From Pseudomonadota bacterium (GTDB taxonomy: Bacteria > Pseudomonadota > Gammaproteobacteria > UBA5335): a stretch of DNA of 8,508 bases. The notes beneath the pieces are model-generated. The model had not been told where the DNA came from, searched no databases, and saw only the letters and a program-made list of their open reading frames with translations. Below, in pieces: positions 6,814-8,508 of the stretch; positions within the stretch are counted from its first letter, which is position 1, and the number at the start of each line of letters is the position of its first letter. The DNA lies in contig JAJXTQ010000065.1 of assembly GCA_021783685.1 (NCBI GenBank), forward strand, positions 1 through 8,508, read 5' to 3'. A program made the position numbers and the translations under genes.

Positions 6814-7617
6814 ATGGCGCGCGTGCACTTGTGGGAGTGGGAGGACCTGCCCTGGGTCCCGGATTTCATCCGGCGCTTCATCACCGATCATCTGCGCTTT
6901 CTGGCGCAGGTCACGGGGCTGTTCCAGCCGCTGATGCCGCAGCTCGTCGCGGCGCTGCGGCAGAGCGGGGCGAGCCGCATCGTGGATCTGTGCTCCGGGG
7001 CGGGCGGTCCGGTGCCGGGCCTGTTGCCCACGCTCGATGCCGCCGGCGCGCGCGAGGTGCCGGTCGTTCTGACCGATCTCTACCCCAACCGGGCGGCATT
7101 CGCCGAACTCGAGGCGGCCACGGGTGGACGCATCCGGGGTTGGCCCGACCCGGTGAGCGCCTTCGATCTGCCGCCCGAACTCACCGGATTTCGCACCGTG
7201 TTCACCGGCTTTCATCATTTCCGGCCCGAGCAGGCCCGGCGCATCCTGGCCGACGCCGTGGCCAAGCGCGCCGGGATCGCCGTTTTCGAGGGGCAGGAAC
7301 GCGCGCTGCACACCGTGATCCTGATTCCCATCGTCGTGTTCCTGGCCGGCGTGCTGTTCACGCCCTGCGCCGGCCGCGTCACCTGGCAGCGGCTGGTCTT
7401 CACCTACCTGATCCCGATCTGTCCGCTGGCCTTTGCGTGGGACGGTTTCGTGTCCTGTCTGCGCACCTACTCGCCGGCCGAGCTGCGCGCGCTCACGCGG
7501 GATCTGGAAGCGCCGGATTACCGCTTCGAAATCGGCAAGCGCTGGCTGTTCGGCCGCTTCGGCTTTCCCTACCGGGCTACCTATCTGATCGGCCTGCCGC
7601 AATCGGCCAAGGCCTGA
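6814..7617 (+). CDS. SAM methyltransferase-like protein with a hydrophobic hairpin
   Basis: I do not recognise a characterised relative, but the first 160 residues look like a class I SAM-dependent methyltransferase. IVDLCSGAGGP (56-66) is a good motif I (glycine-rich SAM loop), and VVLTDLYPN (84-92) gives the acidic residue D88 after the second strand. FTGFHHFRPEQARRIL (130-145) fits the fourth strand and helix, and AGIAVFEGQE (153-162) the fifth strand. Two hydrophobic stretches then follow (about 167-184 and 194-209) with a short polar turn, before a segment typical of the C-terminal fold part (CLRTYSPAELRAL, 215-227). The hairpin could anchor the enzyme to the membrane or cover a lipid-like substrate. 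There is no signal peptide. AGGGAGG lies 11 bases before the ATG. Length is 267 residues. Substrate and role are unknown; methyltransferase activity is inferred only from motif I and the fold pattern. Confidence 0.85.
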   Translation: MARVHLWEWEDLPWVPDFIRRFITDHLRFLAQVTGLFQPLMPQLVAALRQSGASRIVDLCSGAGGPVPGLLPTLDAAGAREVPVVLTDLYPNRAAFAELEAATGGRIRGWPDPVSAFDLPPELTGFRTVFTGFHHFRPEQARRILADAVAKRAGIAVFEGQERALHTVILIPIVVFLAGVLFTPCAGRVTWQRLVFTYLIPICPLAFAWDGFVSCLRTYSPAELRALTRDLEAPDYRFEIGKRWLFGRFGFPYRATYLIGLPQSAKA

Positions 7618-7639
7618 GCGGCGCGAGGTCGGGGAGCGG

Positions 7640-7668
7640 TTGCAATCGGCCGGGTCCGTCCCAATACT
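7640..7668 (+). promoter_or_regulatory. Candidate sigma-70 promoter for rlmL
   Basis: TTGCAA (7640-7645) and AATACT (7663-7668) each match the consensus hexamers at four of six positions and are exactly 17 bases apart. Transcription would begin near 7675, giving a short leader of about 28 bases. The preceding methyltransferase gene ends 86 bases before rlmL, so co-transcription is also possible. Confidence 0.35.
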
Positions 7669-7690
7669 GCCTGCCGATCATGCAGGGCAG
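7667..7690 (+). other. Hairpin just before the rlmL start
   Basis: CTGCC (7667-7671) pairs with GGCAG (7686-7690), and TGC (7672-7674) pairs with GCA (7682-7684), leaving one bulged G and a 7-base loop. The 3' edge of the stem runs into the AGGA (7689-7692) that is the best ribosome site for rlmL. It could mask that site in read-through transcripts from the methyltransferase gene. There is no T-run, so a terminator is unlikely. Confidence 0.35.
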
Positions 7691-7702
7691 GAACGAACGG
7701 GA

Positions 7703-8508
7703 TTGAAGACGCAATTCTTCGCAACGGTGGCAGCCGGCCTCGAGCCCTTGCTGGCCGATGAACTCGCGACCCTGGGCGCCGAGGAGATCCGTGCCCAGAA
7801 CGCCGGGGTGGCCTTCACCGGCGATCTGGCCTGCGGCTACCGGATCTGCCTGTGGTCGCGTCTGGCCAGCCGGGTGCTGCTGCGTCTGGCACGCTTCCAT
7901 GCGCCCGATGCCGACGCGCTGAAGGCCGGCATCGAGCGGATCGCCTGGGAAGATCACCTCGCGCCGGACGGCACTTTCCTGGTGGCGTTCACGGGAACCT
8001 CGAGCGCCATCCGCAACACCCATTTCGGCGCGCTCACGGTCAAGGACGGCGTGGTCGATCGCTTTCGCGCCCGCACCGGCCGGCGCCCCAGCGTGCGCGC
8101 CGAGCGGCCGGACGTGCGCCTCGCCGTCCATCTGTTCCGGGAACAGGCGACCGTGTATCTCGATCTGGCCGGCGAAAGCCTGCACCGGCGCGCCTACCGG
8201 CTGGAACAGGGCGCGGCGCCGCTGAAGGAATCCCTCGCCGCCGCGGTACTGCTGCAGGCGGGCTGGCCAGCGCTCGCCGCCATGGGGGGCAGCCTGTTCG
8301 ATCCCTTGTGCGGTGCGGGCACCCTGCTCATCGAAGGGGCCTGGATGGCGGGCGATGTCGCCCCGGGCCTGTTGCGCGCCCACTTCGGGTTTTCCGGCTG
8401 GCTGGGCCATGTGCCGGCGCTGTGGCAGCGACTGCGGGCCGAAGCCGAGGCACGCCGCGCCGCGGGACGTGATCGGCTGCCGCCCATGGCGGGATGCGAT
8501 GCCAGATC
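7703..8508 (+). CDS. rlmL: 23S rRNA (guanine-N2)-methyltransferase RlmL/RlmKL, N-terminal part
   Basis: RlmL makes m2G2445 in 23S rRNA; in many gammaproteobacteria it is fused to RlmK, which makes m7G2069. The 268 visible codons correspond closely to the first part of E. coli RlmL. They show the start KTQFFATVAAGLEPLLADEL (2-21), a THUMP RNA-binding region (about 44-155) containing WSRLASRVLLRL (51-62) and IRNTHFGALTVKDGVVDRF (103-121), then LHRRAYRLEQGAAPLKESL (160-178). The SAM-binding loop is DPLCGAGTLLIE (200-211). The catalytic NPPY-type motif and any RlmK part lie past the right edge, so fusion cannot be judged. The start is TTG: no in-frame ATG or GTG occurs nearby upstream, translation from 7703 aligns with the E. 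coli N-terminus, and AGGA lies 10 bases before it. A TTG start suggests modest translation. Confidence 0.94.
   Translation, partial: MKTQFFATVAAGLEPLLADELATLGAEEIRAQNAGVAFTGDLACGYRICLWSRLASRVLLRLARFHAPDADALKAGIERIAWEDHLAPDGTFLVAFTGTSSAIRNTHFGALTVKDGVVDRFRARTGRRPSVRAERPDVRLAVHLFREQATVYLDLAGESLHRRAYRLEQGAAPLKESLAAAVLLQAGWPALAAMGGSLFDPLCGAGTLLIEGAWMAGDVAPGLLRAHFGFSGWLGHVPALWQRLRAEAEARRAAGRDRLPPMAGCDAR

Noticed and set aside
6730..7602. N-terminal extension of PPK2
   Set aside because: The frame is open but the extension is antisense to the methyltransferase-like gene, and the normal PPK2 N-terminus with a ribosome site begins at 6729.
7852..8472. Plus-strand open frame of 206 codons inside rlmL
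   Set aside because: It is a different frame from the clear RlmL translation and has an Arg, Ala and Gly-rich product without domains.

Overview
The window reads as ordinary, tightly packed, GC-rich chromosome of an aerobic or microaerobic proteobacterium. The cbb3 oxidase genes, the FNR/ANR-type box and the RlmL-like protein favour a gammaproteobacterium, with a betaproteobacterium as the alternative; no rRNA or marker gene settles this. I see no tRNA or rRNA gene, insertion sequence, CRISPR array, integrase or phage gene.

Region 1 (1-2118, minus strand) is the start of a cbb3-type cytochrome c oxidase operon in the order ccoN, ccoO, ccoQ; ccoP would be expected past the left edge. CcoN has all heme and copper ligands and CcoO has its heme c site. 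A perfect FNR/ANR box lies 73 bases upstream of the ccoN start, with a plausible promoter at class II spacing. Low-oxygen induction of this high-affinity terminal oxidase is therefore likely.

Region 2 (2119-4511) has a divergent alpha/beta hydrolase (plus strand) whose 3' end overlaps by 7 bases the 3' end of a convergent MFS transporter (minus strand). The 231-base ccoN-hydrolase interval carries a 21-base palindrome over a candidate -35 element, and a weaker FNR-like site.

Region 3 (4512-5854, plus strand) holds a nitroreductase-family flavoprotein and an exported SYLF/Ysc84-domain protein. A hairpin separates the latter from the convergent polyphosphate kinase 2 gene (5905-6729, minus strand).

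Region 4 (6814-8508, plus strand) holds a methyltransferase-like protein with an unusual internal hydrophobic hairpin. It is followed by the 5' part of an RlmL/RlmKL-type 23S rRNA guanine-N2 methyltransferase that begins with TTG and runs off the right edge.

Apart from the oxidase operon the genes do not form an obvious pathway. They look like single-gene or two-gene units in alternating orientation. I find no convincing new multi-gene system. The better leads are the methyltransferase with a membrane hairpin, the hydrolase with a displaced catalytic acid, the palindrome beside ccoN, and the structured start region of rlmL.
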